In this document: positions 48,761 to 62,790 of the stretch, piece by piece | Numbering within the stretch: the first letter of the stretch is position 1 | How the letters are laid out: each line of letters opens with the position of its first letter | Origin: Saccoglossus kowalevskii | Taxonomy: Eukaryota; Hemichordata; Enteropneusta; Harrimaniidae | Reading direction: 5' to 3' | Length of the DNA: 64,000 nucleotides | Assembly: GCF_000003605.2 (NCBI RefSeq) | Contig: NW_003118931.1 | Location: 141,134 to 205,133, forward strand | Position numbers and translations under genes: made by a program | The notes under the pieces: model-generated | Seen by the model: only the letters and a program-made list of their open reading frames with translations | Databases searched by the model: none | Told to the model about the DNA's origin: nothing

Positions 48761-51700
48761 ACATGTGAACATGCCACATTGTGTCATACACGATACGATA
48801 CAAGATAATCAAACACAATCCTATTTCAGTGAATGACGATATGCAACAGCGGAGCTTTTTCGACCGATATGTTGCTTGAATTGTTTTATGTGTCGAGTTT
48901 TATGCAGTAGTCACATTGTGCTAAATACGTATTACATTATATTGTATATCCATTGTACAATGTGATTGTGTATATACGAGTGCCGTCAATGTTAGTTTAA
49001 TCGTTTGAGTATTGTATTCTTTTAAATTACGATGTAGGCGTGATAGGTTCAACTAGTAAATCATTGTAAACTCGGTCAGCTTTACCTATTCTTATATTAG
49101 TTTAATGACTGTACTATCATCTGTTGCATAATCCACAGAGAACGGCTGCAACATTCTGACAGCCAATTGTATTATAACATACTAATAAGAATACTCACAT
49201 TAACGTATCTGCCATTTAAATCGTAACAAGAGTAATTTAAAAAAGAATCTAATATCATACAATATGTGATGATATTTGACCTTTTCCCCTCACAATGCAT
49301 ATTACCGTTCATTCATAAAAAACGCATGATGTCGATTTGTGTTAAATGCAGTGTGTAAAAGACGCGTTATCTCTGTAAATCTTTCAAATGTGGATAATTT
49401 ACAATTTGCTCGGAATAGTTCGTCACATGTGGTATGATAAGCAACGGGTTAGCACGACACGAAGCCACGCAAAATCTCACAAGCAATTGAAATGAGTTAT
49501 GTGGTGACACGAGAACACGGTTTATATTGTTCTTTTCACACCAAAGCGCATATACTGTTTTGTGTTTAATTAGTGCAAATTGTTTATGGGGTTATTTGAA
49601 ACTAATGATTAATTTTCAATTGTTCCACGCCGATGAGTCGGGACAGTATGAGATGATATAGTAACATAAACCCAGATCACTACAATGTAACACCATGATA
49701 CAATCATGCGAAACGCAATGTTAACAGTGGTAAATGTAAATAGCCGTAGCCTCAAAGTCATATGTGTCTAACGAATACTGGATTAGGAAATAAAATTGAA
49801 AAACCCAGCAGTACAGTGTAATGTGGTGAGTGCAGTTTAGTGCGGCGAATCCATACATTACAAAGCTTTAAGCTAAAATTGTACATCGATTTGACATCGT
49901 AGCATTGTCAGTTCAAATTGAAATGTGTTCATCTATAATTTATAACACACCTATACATATAGACTGTACAATATTTATAAGAATTATTGGCGTTATACAC
50001 AAACTTTATTTTCATCAATACAACCAAGGTCACCTGTCAATCACTGGTGTGTAGAACCGTTTTAGTAGCGTGTGACGTGGTCATTCGTCTGATTGTTTTT
50101 TTATTGTATTTGTTATACATATTTATTTACATTATTATCACGGTCATATCATCTTATTATTTTTGTTTAGTTTAGTTTAGTTTTTTCTAATTGTAAGTTT
50201 GAAAATGTGTTTATCATAGCACCTGGTGTGTATTTGAATGAACTGTGTATTTATCAGTATATGATTACATCATTAGTCTTCAGTCGTGGACCCAAACGTG
50301 TGTTTGTTTGTTAAATATACTCCAAGATATTTATGCAAACCATAATTTGCATAAAAAGAGAAATTAATTATGAGGAGCGGATTTACGTAAATATGCGATG
50401 AATGTATTAAATACCTACGCAAAAACAACACATGCGATTGATAATGATAAAATACGTAGTATTTATATGTCAAATAAAATAACGTTACCTCCTGGCCGGT
50501 GTTATATCAGAAACAGTCATAAAGATCATAAAGTGTGTTTTGATTGAAACTAAAAAAGATATTAAAATAAACCTCACGACCGATTACACTTGTATTGAAC
50601 TTGAAAAGGATGTAGGGGATTTGCCGATCAAAGTCAAATACACATGTCAGCATTAAGACAAATCGAATTGTCTACATATTTGTAATTCCGTGTAGTTCCT
50701 GCCTTTGACAACATGGTCATTGTGGATAAAACTAGCACGTGTTTATCATATGTGTACCTTTGCTCAATAAACCGATGGGGGATGTGTTATTCATTTTTGG
50801 AAATGAGACTTTTAAATATTCCGAACATGGACATTGCTTTCATGCCATGTTTTTTTCCTTAATATTTGTTTTAGGCGATGTGTTTACTTATAAGAACTCG
50901 ATACTTGTGATGGGTTAAAATTAGTAGGACCTTCCGTATTTGCAATAAATTTAGCGAGGTAGGTGAATACAACGCAAATACTAATTTAGATTTTGATTTA
51001 TTGACTGGTGCACAGAATAGCATACATTACTCATTAATCGTTGCTGTTTTCTGTAGACAAGAATTGACTCGGCAATTTCATGTTTGAACTCATCATTTGA
51101 TATTTCAAAAATAGTCTTGTGTTTTCGCTTTAATTTGTTATCCTATGTATGTAAATTATAAAGGAACTCAACTGCAGCTTGGTCATTATATGTAGGACTA
51201 TATGTTGCCAGATGTTTGTTTTAGTACAGAGCTTTCCCTCTCCCAATAGAATAAAAATGCGCTGGTTGCTCTACACATATTATCTACATATTATTGGCAT
51301 TCTCTAACTGCTTGCACGTACTGTATATATATGACGTTTACCACAGCGAGTGGTGACACTGTGATATCAGTGTAAACATACTCTGCTACTATATTACGTC
51401 TTGCAGTTAGTTGAACGCGTGTTTTGCAATATTTATAATTCAGGCTAGACATTGCCGGGTAATATATTATAATATATGTTAGTCGTTGATTTGTAATCAG
51501 AGCATTGCGTTATTTTGCGCTTTTCAAACGGTTGTTGCGTGTATACTTGTATTTTTATACCCGCATTGTTGGGACCACTTTCACGACGCAACGCGCTAAC
51601 CAACTGTTAAATGTCCCTGATCGCTAGTATAAACGTAATCTTTGACTCAGTATTGCACCGCAATGTCAAATGTTTTATCGCAGTCGCAACTCGTTCGGCG

Positions 51701-54185
51701 TCAAATGCAACTTGTGGATATCGTCGTGAATAGAACAGTTGTTTTTTTCTCTCCTCTAATAAACAGAATTGATCAGTACCACCTGTCTCCTCAGGGACTG
51801 ACCTCATCACTTGTGACAAGAACAACAATAACACAGATTATTGTAAAGCGACGAAAATTCGTACTTGACCTTTGTAGGTAATTTCAACAAATATGCAAAT
51901 TATTGTTAAGGCCATTGTTCCGACTTGCCAAAGTGGATAAACGGTATGCTATTAAGGTTGCCATGCGGTATGCGATTATCCTGATTCTGCCATTTTTCGG
52001 GCATAAATAAATTCAAAGGTCTCGGCGATCGCGTAATAATACTTTTTTAGCGAAAATAACAGAAAACATTACGTGCGGAAGTGAGCGTTGCTTTATTGAT
52101 GTTAAGAATACCACGCATTTTTTATCGATTCCATATTTTGTTTTTCGCAGGTATTCAATACATTCTCCGGCAATGTACGAAACTCCGCTTTCCATAACCG
52201 GCGAATTGTGAAACTTCAGTCTCAGGGGGGAAATAAAAAAAATCCATATAACCGGCAAATCAATATCACGTATGAATAACTTCTCAACAACTTTGAATAT
52301 CGGGAAAAATATAGCGATGAAAATATGTTGGAGAAGGAACGATCGATACTGCGTTCATTCTGTGCCATTACACTAACAGACGTACTGTATATTGTATAGT
52401 TTTGCATCGATCGAATATTTATGCCATTATCATTTTTTTATTCACAGGAAAATCTGTTTATTTATTATCAGTCACAGATTCATGCGTCGGCAGCTCATTA
52501 TTGGCTTACGACAGAAATATGAGTCATGTGACACGTAAAATGCAAAATATTCCACCCTCTGGCATCGGGTTTTGGCGTTGTTAAATCGTAATGACTGAAT
52601 TAAAAATGGCAAATTCAACCGATATATTCAAATTAAGCATTTCTTAAGGTTTCGCAAACTAAGCGGAAACTCTAAATTGATATTTTTTAAGCTATGAGGA
52701 GAAAAAAACGATCTGATATTGGCCGATCTTTTGCGTCAATTTCGATTTATTTCTGTCCTTCACTCATCGCATATAGACGGGGGTGCCCCTCTCGCCATCC
52801 AGATCATTACCACGGAGCGCACGGTCATTACTCACGGCCAATATAGTACGAAATTGTTAACCATAATCACATTGGCTTTATCCGGTCATTACTATGCAAG
52901 TTTTACTACCACTCAAACAATCAATGAAATTGTGAATTAAATTGAGATGTGTTCACCATTCTAAATGAGGCGATATTATCCCCCCCCCCTCCCGAACCGT
53001 AAATGCATGGAGTGCATGCTGTCAGCTGTCCTCATTGATAACAACACGGATAATGTCAAATATTAGACTAGTGTATGCATATCGACATTATAATAACACC
53101 AAGGCCTCACGCTGATACAGCGACAATTACAGAATCATCATAGCATACCGCGTGTGTTAAATGTGGGTCTCATGAGACGCATACAATGCGTGTAAAATAC
53201 GTTTACACAAAATTTGGAGGCGCGCGCCATAAGACGACTATGTCACCTATACTATTTGTATATTACAAGTGCATTTAGTGGGCATAATTTCGCACACTGG
53301 TGTATTTATATTTAAAGATAATATGCTACAATTTGGTATATATTTAGTTGGTCCGATATTTCAATGAACATTGTTGCACCACCTCGCCATCAAATTCAGA
53401 CGACGAAAAATAATACTCGTCTACCATTGAAATAACAACACTTGAAAACACGATAAGTAAGAATTCCGTGACGTTTTTATGACAGCAAATACCCGCGACA
53501 ATATTGACACAATAAATCATCATGTATTAAGTATTGTGCAAGTCTAATCATAAAATATCGAAGAAAATAAGGTCTACAGCAGGCCACGTTCGTTCTATTT
53601 CTCGATAATAAATACGAAATATGGAAGAACAAATCATATCTAGCGGATGCATGTGAAGATTATAATCATTTTAAAACGTTCATCTTGATTTTCCAAATAC
53701 TACATAAGTCGAGTGCACTTTGAATACGATCAGCGGTAGCATCGGGTCGACCCAAGACCTCATCTTTTCATTTTTCCTCTTACGACCCATCTACCTATCC
53801 ATCCATAAATACTGCATATGCTATGTCGAACAGTAACCATAATGCTTAGCGACGTACTTGCGTCGTTATGATGTTTACAGGTAGTCTCTAAACGTAACAG
53901 TTTCTCTGTCGATCACTAACATGAATATTCTGTCGTGGAAGCTTGCACGTTTCAAACAGCTGTTTTTTAATTGCGTGCAAAATGTTTTTTTACATGTTTC
54001 AACCGAGGGGAGTGACTAGGAAAACGGGAAAATCGTCATTGTTTAATGTCTTTCAGCCTAAACGAATGATTGTTACAGTAATTCTATTTGAGAATGAGAA
54101 ATGCTTAAAGTATCTCCCTCTCGTATAATATTATTGTTCGTTTAACGGTGCTAGTCAATGAACATCAATGAACATCATTCTAGCG

Positions 54186-54197
54186 CTAGATGGCGCT
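54186..54197 (+). promoter_or_regulatory. CTCF-like core CTAGATGGCGCT
   Basis: A close match to the CTCF core (C-C-A-C/T-TAGATGGCGC) and identical over nine bases to the reverse complement of the site at 8331-8341. Both could mark insulator sites, but the motif is short. Confidence 0.33.
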
Positions 54198-57151
54198 CGT
54201 TGCTTATTTTCTTTAGGATATGTATTTACCAATTAATTTGATTGTGGAATTTCGCAGTGCCATATGGGGGGATTAGCCGTTCTGTGCTGATTTATCTTTT
54301 CTCAATCAACTGTTTCGTATCGAAATTAAAATAATAATCATACCACTGCTGGAAAATAACCTTAGGTTGATAACCGCCAAGCTATTTTATATAAAAGTCA
54401 ATCAATGTTTGATTCTGATTCACATATGTGCGGTACATATACATACAAACGATCATTGAGACGAAATATGAACCACCAAAGGCCACTTCATGCGTGTTTA
54501 ACCATGTAAACGTTTTAACCTATTCATAACACGCCATCAAGCGACCCACCGAGTCGCCGTGACCACTACATGTATTGAATAGTAATGACCTAAGACGATA
54601 AATCAATTATGGTATATTATATAAAGTCAGTAATGATATAGACGTTGTAAACAACCAACGATTGGTAGCTCATTGTTGTCGTTTCTTTGAGCGTTACGTC
54701 ACACCAGCAGATATAATTTAAATATGTTCCATGGTTATTTTACGGCTCAAAATGTTAAAGATGCAATATAGACTAGAGATATATTGTTTATTATTGTGTT
54801 CTGATATTACTGTGTTTAGATAATGATGATTTATTAGCAACTACAAAGGTTATTCTTGTATCACACAACTATTGTTCGTTTCGATAAGTATTCCTTTGAT
54901 GAAACAATGCCGTGTTCCAATACGCATGCGCACCGCTTGTTTCAATAAAATTCACTGAATATACGTATCGGTTGTTTTTCATTTTTCATTGAACTAATGA
55001 TGTTGTGTGTTCTGCAACAGTAACATTTGTAGTTTACGACACATCTTAAGCCGTTTTCATTCTTCAACATGCACTGTGAAACAAAAATATTAAACAATAT
55101 ATGTTTTCGTCTATATTGCATCTCATTGTTTGGTAGCCAATATAAGAAAACACACAAATATAACTCCGTCAATTTATCTGACGATCAGATCGTAGTCCTG
55201 TGAGCCAACCCATGCCCATTTCAAACACTTGCATTATGTATTTGTAAGTGTCGATGTGTTTGCATTGCTGAAAGTGTTCAAAGTTGGAGATATGAAGTAG
55301 TAGTATTTGCCTGTTATCATAATTCGATCTGTCACCGTTGCTAGTTTGACATTTAAGGTGACCCCTTGGCAGACTAATGTGATTCGTGACACGATTTATC
55401 AAGAATTTTCCCTCATCTGTGCGACTGTTATGTGTGAATCTATACACTTTGTTTCAAAAACAAGCATAACAATTCAGCGTGTTTTTGCACATTGTCAATA
55501 TCACATTCAAATGACATCACAAAGTAAAAGTTACCCGTTATGGTAATAATTATTATGGAGCACTGGTTATAAATAAGTACAAATATCATCAATAAATCAT
55601 CGAAGCAATGAGCTGTACGAATGCACTTTGCGTTGACATTTTTTTTCTGATACATTCGTCTTACATGAATGCTATGCACCAGTCATTCGAAATGTGACAT
55701 CCTTAATCACCCAATGTGTGTCATGTACTGTAGCTAGAGTAACTCAGGGTGTTATCGTGTCCATATATGACAAAAATTGTATTTGATAATACTAAAATGT
55801 CTACTTTAGTTTGTTAATGGTAATACAAAGTCAATTTGAAAGAAGCGAGTTGATTGTGTCCTCATTTTTGCACAACGTGACATTTTACTTTCTGCCATCA
55901 TTAGATGGTTTCAAACATTCAACAATACGACGGATATTTGAACAACGATCTTAGAGTAAATTGCCGCGGTAAATAAAATCGATCGGACACGAGCACATTA
56001 GACATGGTTTGAAGCATGTATATCTCATATCAAATTTCAGATAGTGTTCAGGTGTTTTCAATTATATCTACAAGTCAATATTGGCAATCAAGTGAACGCG
56101 TCTCTGACGGTCACGGCGATCCGAAGAGCCAGGCTTTTCAGTTTTAAATTACTTAATTGCCAAGGCTAACACTGAGTTGTATCGTTAGTGATACTTTGTC
56201 AATCGCCTTTCACTATTCTTGGTATAGAGTTAACAATTTAATTCAACTCGGATTATATGTTGTTGAAACTGAACTACGAAATATACGCGGTGTGTGGAGT
56301 GAGATAGTAATATATACCTCATTGTCCCTGTATTACAAATCTCAGAAAACGAAATATACATATGGGTTGACCACATATGTTTACGTAATGGATTTCTGAT
56401 AATGATGATTACGAATTCTGTACGATTCATATATATTGACACATACTACTGTAAATGAATGTTAGAATTTATTCCACTCATTTCAACATTTCCCCTTCTA
56501 TCATAGATTGAACATTTACCAGTCAGTGCCGGTTAGCATAAATTGGGGTTCTAAGGAGACGGAAATGCATCACTCATTTCCGGCTATTTTCTACACCTTG
56601 ATTTGCACTTTCCGGTATTGAAATTTGCAATATTGTAATCCAGATGTGACCATCAACCACGACGAAATACTATGAAGTAATATCTCTCAACAACTTGCAC
56701 TTGTCAAGGTTACGATCAATGGAGGTTTCACGAAAGAAACACAGAAATATGACTTTGGAATTTGATATAATAGCATAACATACGATCATACTAATCACTG
56801 GAACGCACTTCTCAACACGGTTTTAAATTAGTATAAAGTTATATCCCGTACCTGATCAAAAAAACAAAACACGAAAACAAAATTTAACTGTGTAAGGAGA
56901 GTTGTTATCTATACATAATTTATATTCTGGGAGTCAAATATATAAGCTATTAGTTGCATAAACACTGTGCGTGGATAGACGTAAATTAATATCTCTTATT
57001 CAGTTAGGCGTCTATTAAGATGACGTAAAATATGAAAATATCACGTGAATAGGATAGTGTGTGCCGTGTCTCGTTATTTTGCATAATGAGGAAAGACACA
57101 TTCACTATAAATATTCATTATGTAATACAAATATCACTGAACCATAATAGT

Positions 57152-57163
57152 CGTGACGTCACG
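57152..57163. promoter_or_regulatory. Perfect 12-bp CRE palindrome
   Basis: CGTGACGTCACG is an exact palindrome containing the full CREB site TGACGTCA with the CpG-bearing flanks that strengthen it. A TATA-like ACTATAAATATTC and an octamer-like TTTGCATAAT lie 50-80 bp to the left, which could make a + strand promoter. No start exon was recognised next to it. Confidence 0.35.
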
Positions 57164-57686
57164 GTAGTGGTTGTTCTACAGGATCCAACATTGGTTCTCC
57201 AGTAATAAATTCTGGGGTTCATTAACAAACGCGATTGGCATTTGGAGTTACTTACTCAGTAGCCGATATTCATCAACTAAGGAATGCAACTTTGACAGGA
57301 ACGCAGATGTTCGACTCTGCCTGGTTGGTGCCAGAATAGAATAGCGCATCAAATTATTGGATAGGACGTAGTAGCAACAAAACCCCAAGTACACTGAAAC
57401 ATATCATTGAACAAATAAGACTAAACAATTGTTGACATACATAGGTAATTGAGAACTAATGTATAGGTAAATACTACTACAATGTGTACACCTTTTTCTT
57501 ATTTGGAGTGTATATTTTATATAATAATAATGCCGAGATACATATTTACGTGATTCGGTATCCCTACACATGAAGCCATATCATCGGTTGGAATTTCCCC
57601 CCAAACCATTTGTTTGCTCCTCTGACATCTACTACATTGTGATAACTTCCATACATGCACATGACCTTGTAATGTACGTTTTAGCC

Positions 57687-57879
57687 AACTTCTTTTCACT
57701 ATAACCCATTGTGTTCCCAAACTTTGACTGTTTTACTTGGCTCTCAGTCAAATTTAAGTGAAGAGTGTTTACTCGTGAATGGTCAATATTATATGAACGG
57801 TTACGGTGAAACATTTGGGAGCCATACTGTGAACTGATTTTTGTTTGTATGGCAATGGTTTTCAATGTTATGTTGTCAT
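57687..57879 (-). CDS. Weak candidate exon, unknown protein
   Basis: On the - strand, 'gttttttttgttcag'-like sequence (a good pyrimidine tract) ends at about 57888 and is followed by an open frame of more than 60 codons: DDNITLKTIAIQTKISSQYG, then a stretch with Asn/His/Arg/Ser, then KKLAKTYITR near 57680. The possible donor, AAG|GTCATG, is weak. The composition is protein-like and includes two sequons (NIT, NLT). The frame continues to stop codons near 57630. No domain was recognised, so coordinates and coding status are approximate. Confidence 0.18.
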
Positions 57880-58625
57880 CTATACTGAACAAAAAAACAT
57901 GTTATTTTGTATTCATGGTACTCGTCATATGTTACAGTCACAAGTTGTCGTCATAGTTACTACCCACTCACATTTTTAAGCTTAGAAGTATTGTTTGAAA
58001 TGTTTGGGATCTAAAATAAATTACTTAACATTTCTTTGTTTTGACTACAGTGAACAAAACGGTGAAGCAGAACTTGGACTGTAGATTGTTCCACTGCCTC
58101 TCTTCCTCTACATCAGTATCGAAGTTTCCTCATTACATTCACATCACGTTCATGTTAAAAAGTCATTTTCAGCACGGAATATAACGTGCTAAGTGTAGCT
58201 GCGCAGCTTTGAACAAAGTGTATCAATCAATCATTTATCTAGAGGCGAGGTTTGTTTTTCAACATTCACGTCGGATATATCTCTCCCATTGCGAATTTTA
58301 AATTGGTGTAAGCTACCTTTATGGCCGTATGATATTAAGATATGCCGAGTTTTTGAATAAGACCATTTGCGTTGTATAAGTCACGTGACCATCTATAATG
58401 CCCTCTGCTTATTTATTCTACTATGCTATGAAATTTATTTCATTAAAGAGGTACATGCATTTAATAATATAATATACTTTTGGGGAACCAAATCAAACCA
58501 GATTGTTTATACTTTAGATAATGCATAGCTATAGTCAATCTCTGTATGAACATTTCAAAATTGTGCCATAATGGAACGAGCGTATTAGCAACAACAACAC
58601 AATTCCGACCATTGAAAGCGTCAAA

Positions 58626-60135
58626 ATATACGCAGTACTTTGCGTGCGATGTGGGACACATGCGCAGTACTTTGCGTGCGATGTGGGACACATGCGCAGT
58701 ACTTTGCGTGCGATGTGGGACACATGCGCAGTACTTTGCGTGCGATGTGGGATACATGCGCAGTACTTTGCGTGTGATGTGGAATACATGCGCAGTACTT
58801 TGCGTGCGATGTGGGATACATGCGCAGTACTTTGCGTGTGATGTGGAATACATGCGCAGTACTTTGCGTGCGATGTGGGATACATGCGCAGTACTTTGCG
58901 TGCGATGTGTGAAACATGCGCAGTACTTTGAGTTCAATGTGGGATACATGCGCAGTACTTTGCATGCGATGTGAGATACATCCGCAGTACTTTGCGTGCG
59001 ATGTGGGATACATGCGCAGTACTTTGCGTGCGATGTGGGATACATGCGCAGTACTTTGCGGGCGATGTGGGATACATGCGCAGTACTTTGAGTTTTATGT
59101 GGGATACATGCGCAGTACTTTGCGTGCGATGTGGGATACATTCGCAGTACTTTGCGTGCGATGTGGGATACATGCGCAGTACTTTGCGTGCGATGTGGGA
59201 TACATGCGCAGTACTTTGCGTGCGATGTGGGATACATGCGCAGTACTTTGAGTTTTATGTGGGATACATGCGCAGTACTTTGCGTGCGATGTGGGATACA
59301 TGCGCAGTACTTTGCGTGCGAGGTGGGATACATGCGCAGTACTTTGCGAGTGATGTGGGATACATGCGCAGTACTCTGCATGCGATATGGGATACATGCG
59401 TAGTACTTTGCGAGCAATGTGGGATACATGCGCAGTACTTTGTGTGCGATGTGGGATACATGCGCAGTACTTTGCGTGCGATGTGGGATACATGCGCAGT
59501 ACTTTGCGTGCAATGTGGGATACATACGCAGTACTCTGCATGTGATATGGGATACATGCGTAGTACTTTGCGAGCAATGTGGGGTACATGCGCAGTACTT
59601 TGCGTGCGATGTGGGACACATGCGCAGCACTTTGCCTGCGATGTGGGATACATGCGCAGTACTTTGTGTGTGATGAGCGATACATGCGCAGTACTTTGCG
59701 TGTGATGTGAGATACATGTGCAGCACTTTGAGTGCGATGTGGGATACATGACAATACTTTGCGTGCGATGTGAGATACATGTGCAGCACTTTGAGTGCGA
59801 TGTGGGATACATGCACTGTACTTTGCGTGCGATGTGAGATATATGTGCAGCACTTCGAGTGCGATGTGGGATACATGCGCAGTACATTGCGAGCAATATA
59901 GGATACATGCACAGTACTTTGCGTGCGATGTGGGATACATGCGCAGTACTTTGCGTACGATGTGGGATACATGCGTAGTACTTTGCGAGCGATGTGGGAT
60001 ACATGCGCAGTACTTTGCGTGCGATGTGGGATACATGCGCAGTACTTTGCATGCGATGTGGGATACATGCGCAGTACTTTGCGTGCAATGTGGGATACAT
60101 GTATAGTACTTTGCGTGCGATGTGGGATACATGTT
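58626..60135. repeat. 32-bp minisatellite, about 47 units, with 160-bp and 64-bp higher-order structure
   Basis: Consensus unit TGCGCAGTACTTTGCGTGCG followed by ATGTGGGATACA, 32 bp, in a single unbroken 1.5-kb array. Variant units recur at exact multiples. A TTTTATGT variant occurs at 59091 and 59251, and a GTACTCTGCA variant at 59371 and 59531, both exactly 160 bp (five units) apart. From about 59700 to 59880 a two-unit (64-bp) alternation with 'gtgcagcactttgagtgcga' repeats three times. Each unit has several CpGs and an ATGCGCA half site of NRF1 type. The unit lacks stops in most frames, so long open frames run through it on both strands, up to 535 codons on the - strand. I treat these as a by-product of the repeat. 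Confidence 0.97.
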
Positions 60136-62589
60136 TCACCTTTTGAAGGAGTTTACATCAATATTATTATGCTGTAAAATTGTATTTCACTCTCATAGAT
60201 TACTGTACCTAACTTATGACTGAATATTGAAAACATTCTTTCAGTGAGTGCCATTGCTGTTTGAAAATAGTATATGATAATTACCAGAGACGGTGAATAT
60301 ACAAAAACGTTATGTTTATTTCTGGCCATCTCAAGAAAACAATAATTTGAAATGAATTCAACACAAATTGCAATTCAATACAAACTTTTTCATTCAGCAA
60401 TGTTTTTATCTTTGTGACAGGATGAAATTTTCTAGGCTAATTAATTTTTATGATGTAAATCCAATATTCATATTGGACAAAATCAAGCTCATTCCACTGA
60501 GTCGTTTTTGTTGTTATTGCTGTTGTGCCACCGTTATAGAAAACAATTGTAATTTATTACTTTATCAAGCTCGCATATTACAAATGAAATCTGACATCAA
60601 TCTGCTCAAGAATGGGACATGTGGGCATGCATGCATACGTAACGAGATGTTGTTCATTTAGTTTGAATTAGTATGGGATTGAGGGATGCTACTGGTAAAC
60701 CTTGATTACTGATCTTTGTCTTACATACAGATTAGGTATGATTAATGTTGGTGGGGCCAACCTGCATAATTGATGAGATACATCACTAAACATTTTCTAA
60801 TGCTCGTTGAATGTTTGTCCTTGTGAATATCGATCGTTGATACATGAATAGATGGAAATAGAGGTAGATGAAAACGGCATTCAGCTTGTTGTACTTAAAG
60901 TGTTTGTATGTTTTCCCGTCGAAATTGATTGTTATATGTCATTATTTAATGCATATGTTGCATTAACTCGCTGAATTTCCTGCTTTTGTTAATAATGATT
61001 TTTTTAGTGTTTATCTTATGCTATTCAGTTCAATTATTATTTCACATTATAAGTGTCATATTTGTTAACACCACGAGTCTGTGACGTACACATACAATGC
61101 AATTGTGATGCAAACGTGATGTCACTTTTTAGGGTGTGTGCGATTTTTTCAACCTCGAACGCAGCCTTGGTGAATCAACTGAAATCAACGTGCATGTACT
61201 ATTCGTAGACTGGTGGACATTGAGTTTACACGTACGCAATTTTATTCCATCAACATTTTAAACATCCGTTGGATACACATACAAATATTTCAACCATGCC
61301 TCGGCTCTTGAGTTTTCGACGTGTTCGAATATTTAGCTATAATAATGATTCGAATCTATATAATTATTTAACAGTGCATAGACTTGTTTGTTTACTGTTG
61401 ATTTTATGAAAGATTGTGACATAATATACATACAGTGATAATTTGAGACCAAATTCTATGGACCATTATGAAACAAATGTCAATAATAGCTACTAACAAT
61501 AATGTCAATTTTGTAAATCCTCGTGACTTAAACTTTCGAATACCATGTAAGACACTGTGTATTATTTGTCATCTATGTCACTGAGCACAACATTCGGATA
61601 ACAAGACTCCTCGGCGCCACAGGAAACAATGATATATAACCTAAAACACAGTTTTCACAGAATTTACTGAATTCATACTTTTAGTTCATCTTTTTAGAAA
61701 CTCAACATGTAAAAATAAAGAAAATGTCACTATTCTTGCTATTGAGTAGCGTTCTAGCTTAAGAAAACCATTTGTCAAAAACATTTTTAGATCGATTTGA
61801 TATGACATTTTTCAAATTGATTCAATGTTTCCGCCGAGAGCAACCGGAACCCTGAAGTCCAAATGAGCTACATTAAGAAACAATGTATTTGTGTGTGTAT
61901 GGATTTCATTGGAACTTAAGATGTTTTTTAAAGGGAGAGTTTGTTTTCTGTTCAATCATAAATCGAATAACCAAAAAACATGTTTGTAGTCATTGCACGC
62001 CTACGTCACTGTCATTGATTTGTTGAAAGTGTTACTTCGAACATGTTTGTTCTTTTTGGCACGAATCACGTGCTGAACTGATCAGGAGGAGAATGACCGG
62101 GACAAGATAACGCATGACTACTGCATTAAATTGTTTGGGGTAAAACTTTCATGTTCAGTCATTATATTGACAAGTTTTAGTTTTAAAATAACGGGTTAAG
62201 TCATGTAAGGACACATCCTTCTACAAACAGAATGTTTTAACCCAGATAAATCAAATGATAGCGATTAGCATCTCTGATGGGTACACACTAACCACGTGTT
62301 CAACACGTTGGTCGTTATCAGATATCCATTAAGATCACGGTATACCACACGATATTGTTCCGACATGTCACTTATTATCGATGTCCCTAATTTACTGGGT
62401 CGTAATTTAAAGACAACTCAACTTCAATCAGCAACGCAACGTATCAATACATGAGTCCTGCACATAAATGGTGCATACGTAGTGTGAATCACAGTTATGG
62501 AAACGGGAAAGCCTGACATCCAAGCACGCTTGAACCAGAACGAAACTCACTAAATGTGCTCATTGTTTAACATTTTGTACCAATACATG
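60136..62589. other. AT-rich DNA without a supported gene
   Basis: A + frame at 60368-60661 has cysteine-rich stretches but no ATG context, domain or splice sites that persuade. The rest is AT-rich upstream sequence of the gene beginning near 62.6-63.0 kb. Confidence 0.42.
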
Positions 62590-62790
62590 TATGTGCAGCC
62601 GTTGGGCGCATGCGCTTGGTGCACTAGGTCAATATAGTTGTGCGTTCGGAAATTTTAAATTAGCCAAACCCATTATGCGATTTATCGTGGGTGTTTCTCT
62701 GTGCGAATTTCACATGCGCCAATTTCTTATTCTACGCACTTCTCAGCGCATGCGCCGTATGAAGATTAATATCATTGTAGGTGGGAGCTA
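62590..62790 (+). promoter_or_regulatory. Candidate promoter with two perfect NRF1 palindromes
   Basis: GCGCATGCGC, the palindromic NRF1 core, occurs exactly at 62606-62615 and again at 62746-62755. Between them is a half site overlapping a CCAAT box (CATGCGCCAAT, 62713-62723). The block is CpG-rich in AT-rich surroundings. GTAG|GTGGGA at 62777-62786 could be the donor of a short untranslated first exon, joined to the exon at 63010. NRF1-driven promoters usually serve housekeeping or mitochondrial genes and can fire in both directions. Confidence 0.55.

Larger units (their letters stand above)
47941..58625. other. AT-rich intronic or intergenic DNA with scattered motifs
   Basis: About 10.7 kb without a firmly supported exon, apart from the weak candidate at 57687-57879. 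The frame pair at 51607-51881 reads partly like protein on the - strand (SVPEETGGTDQFCLLEERKK) but has no clear boundaries. A poly-C run occupies 52981-52989. Individual regulatory-like motifs are listed separately. Confidence 0.35.

Noticed and set aside
54942-55679. Overlapping open frames on both strands near 55 kb
   Set aside because: Low-complexity, AT-rich residues, no motifs; typical shadows in AT-rich DNA.
58461-60068. 535-codon - strand open frame and several 100-340-codon frames on both strands as real proteins
   Set aside because: They are produced by the stop-free 32-bp satellite in rotating frames. The unique tail beyond the array looks like random AT-rich translation, and no start or splice context supports translation.
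58626-60135. CRISPR array
   Set aside because: The units are contiguous with no unique spacers, and the surrounding DNA is eukaryotic with introns and retroposon-type tails.
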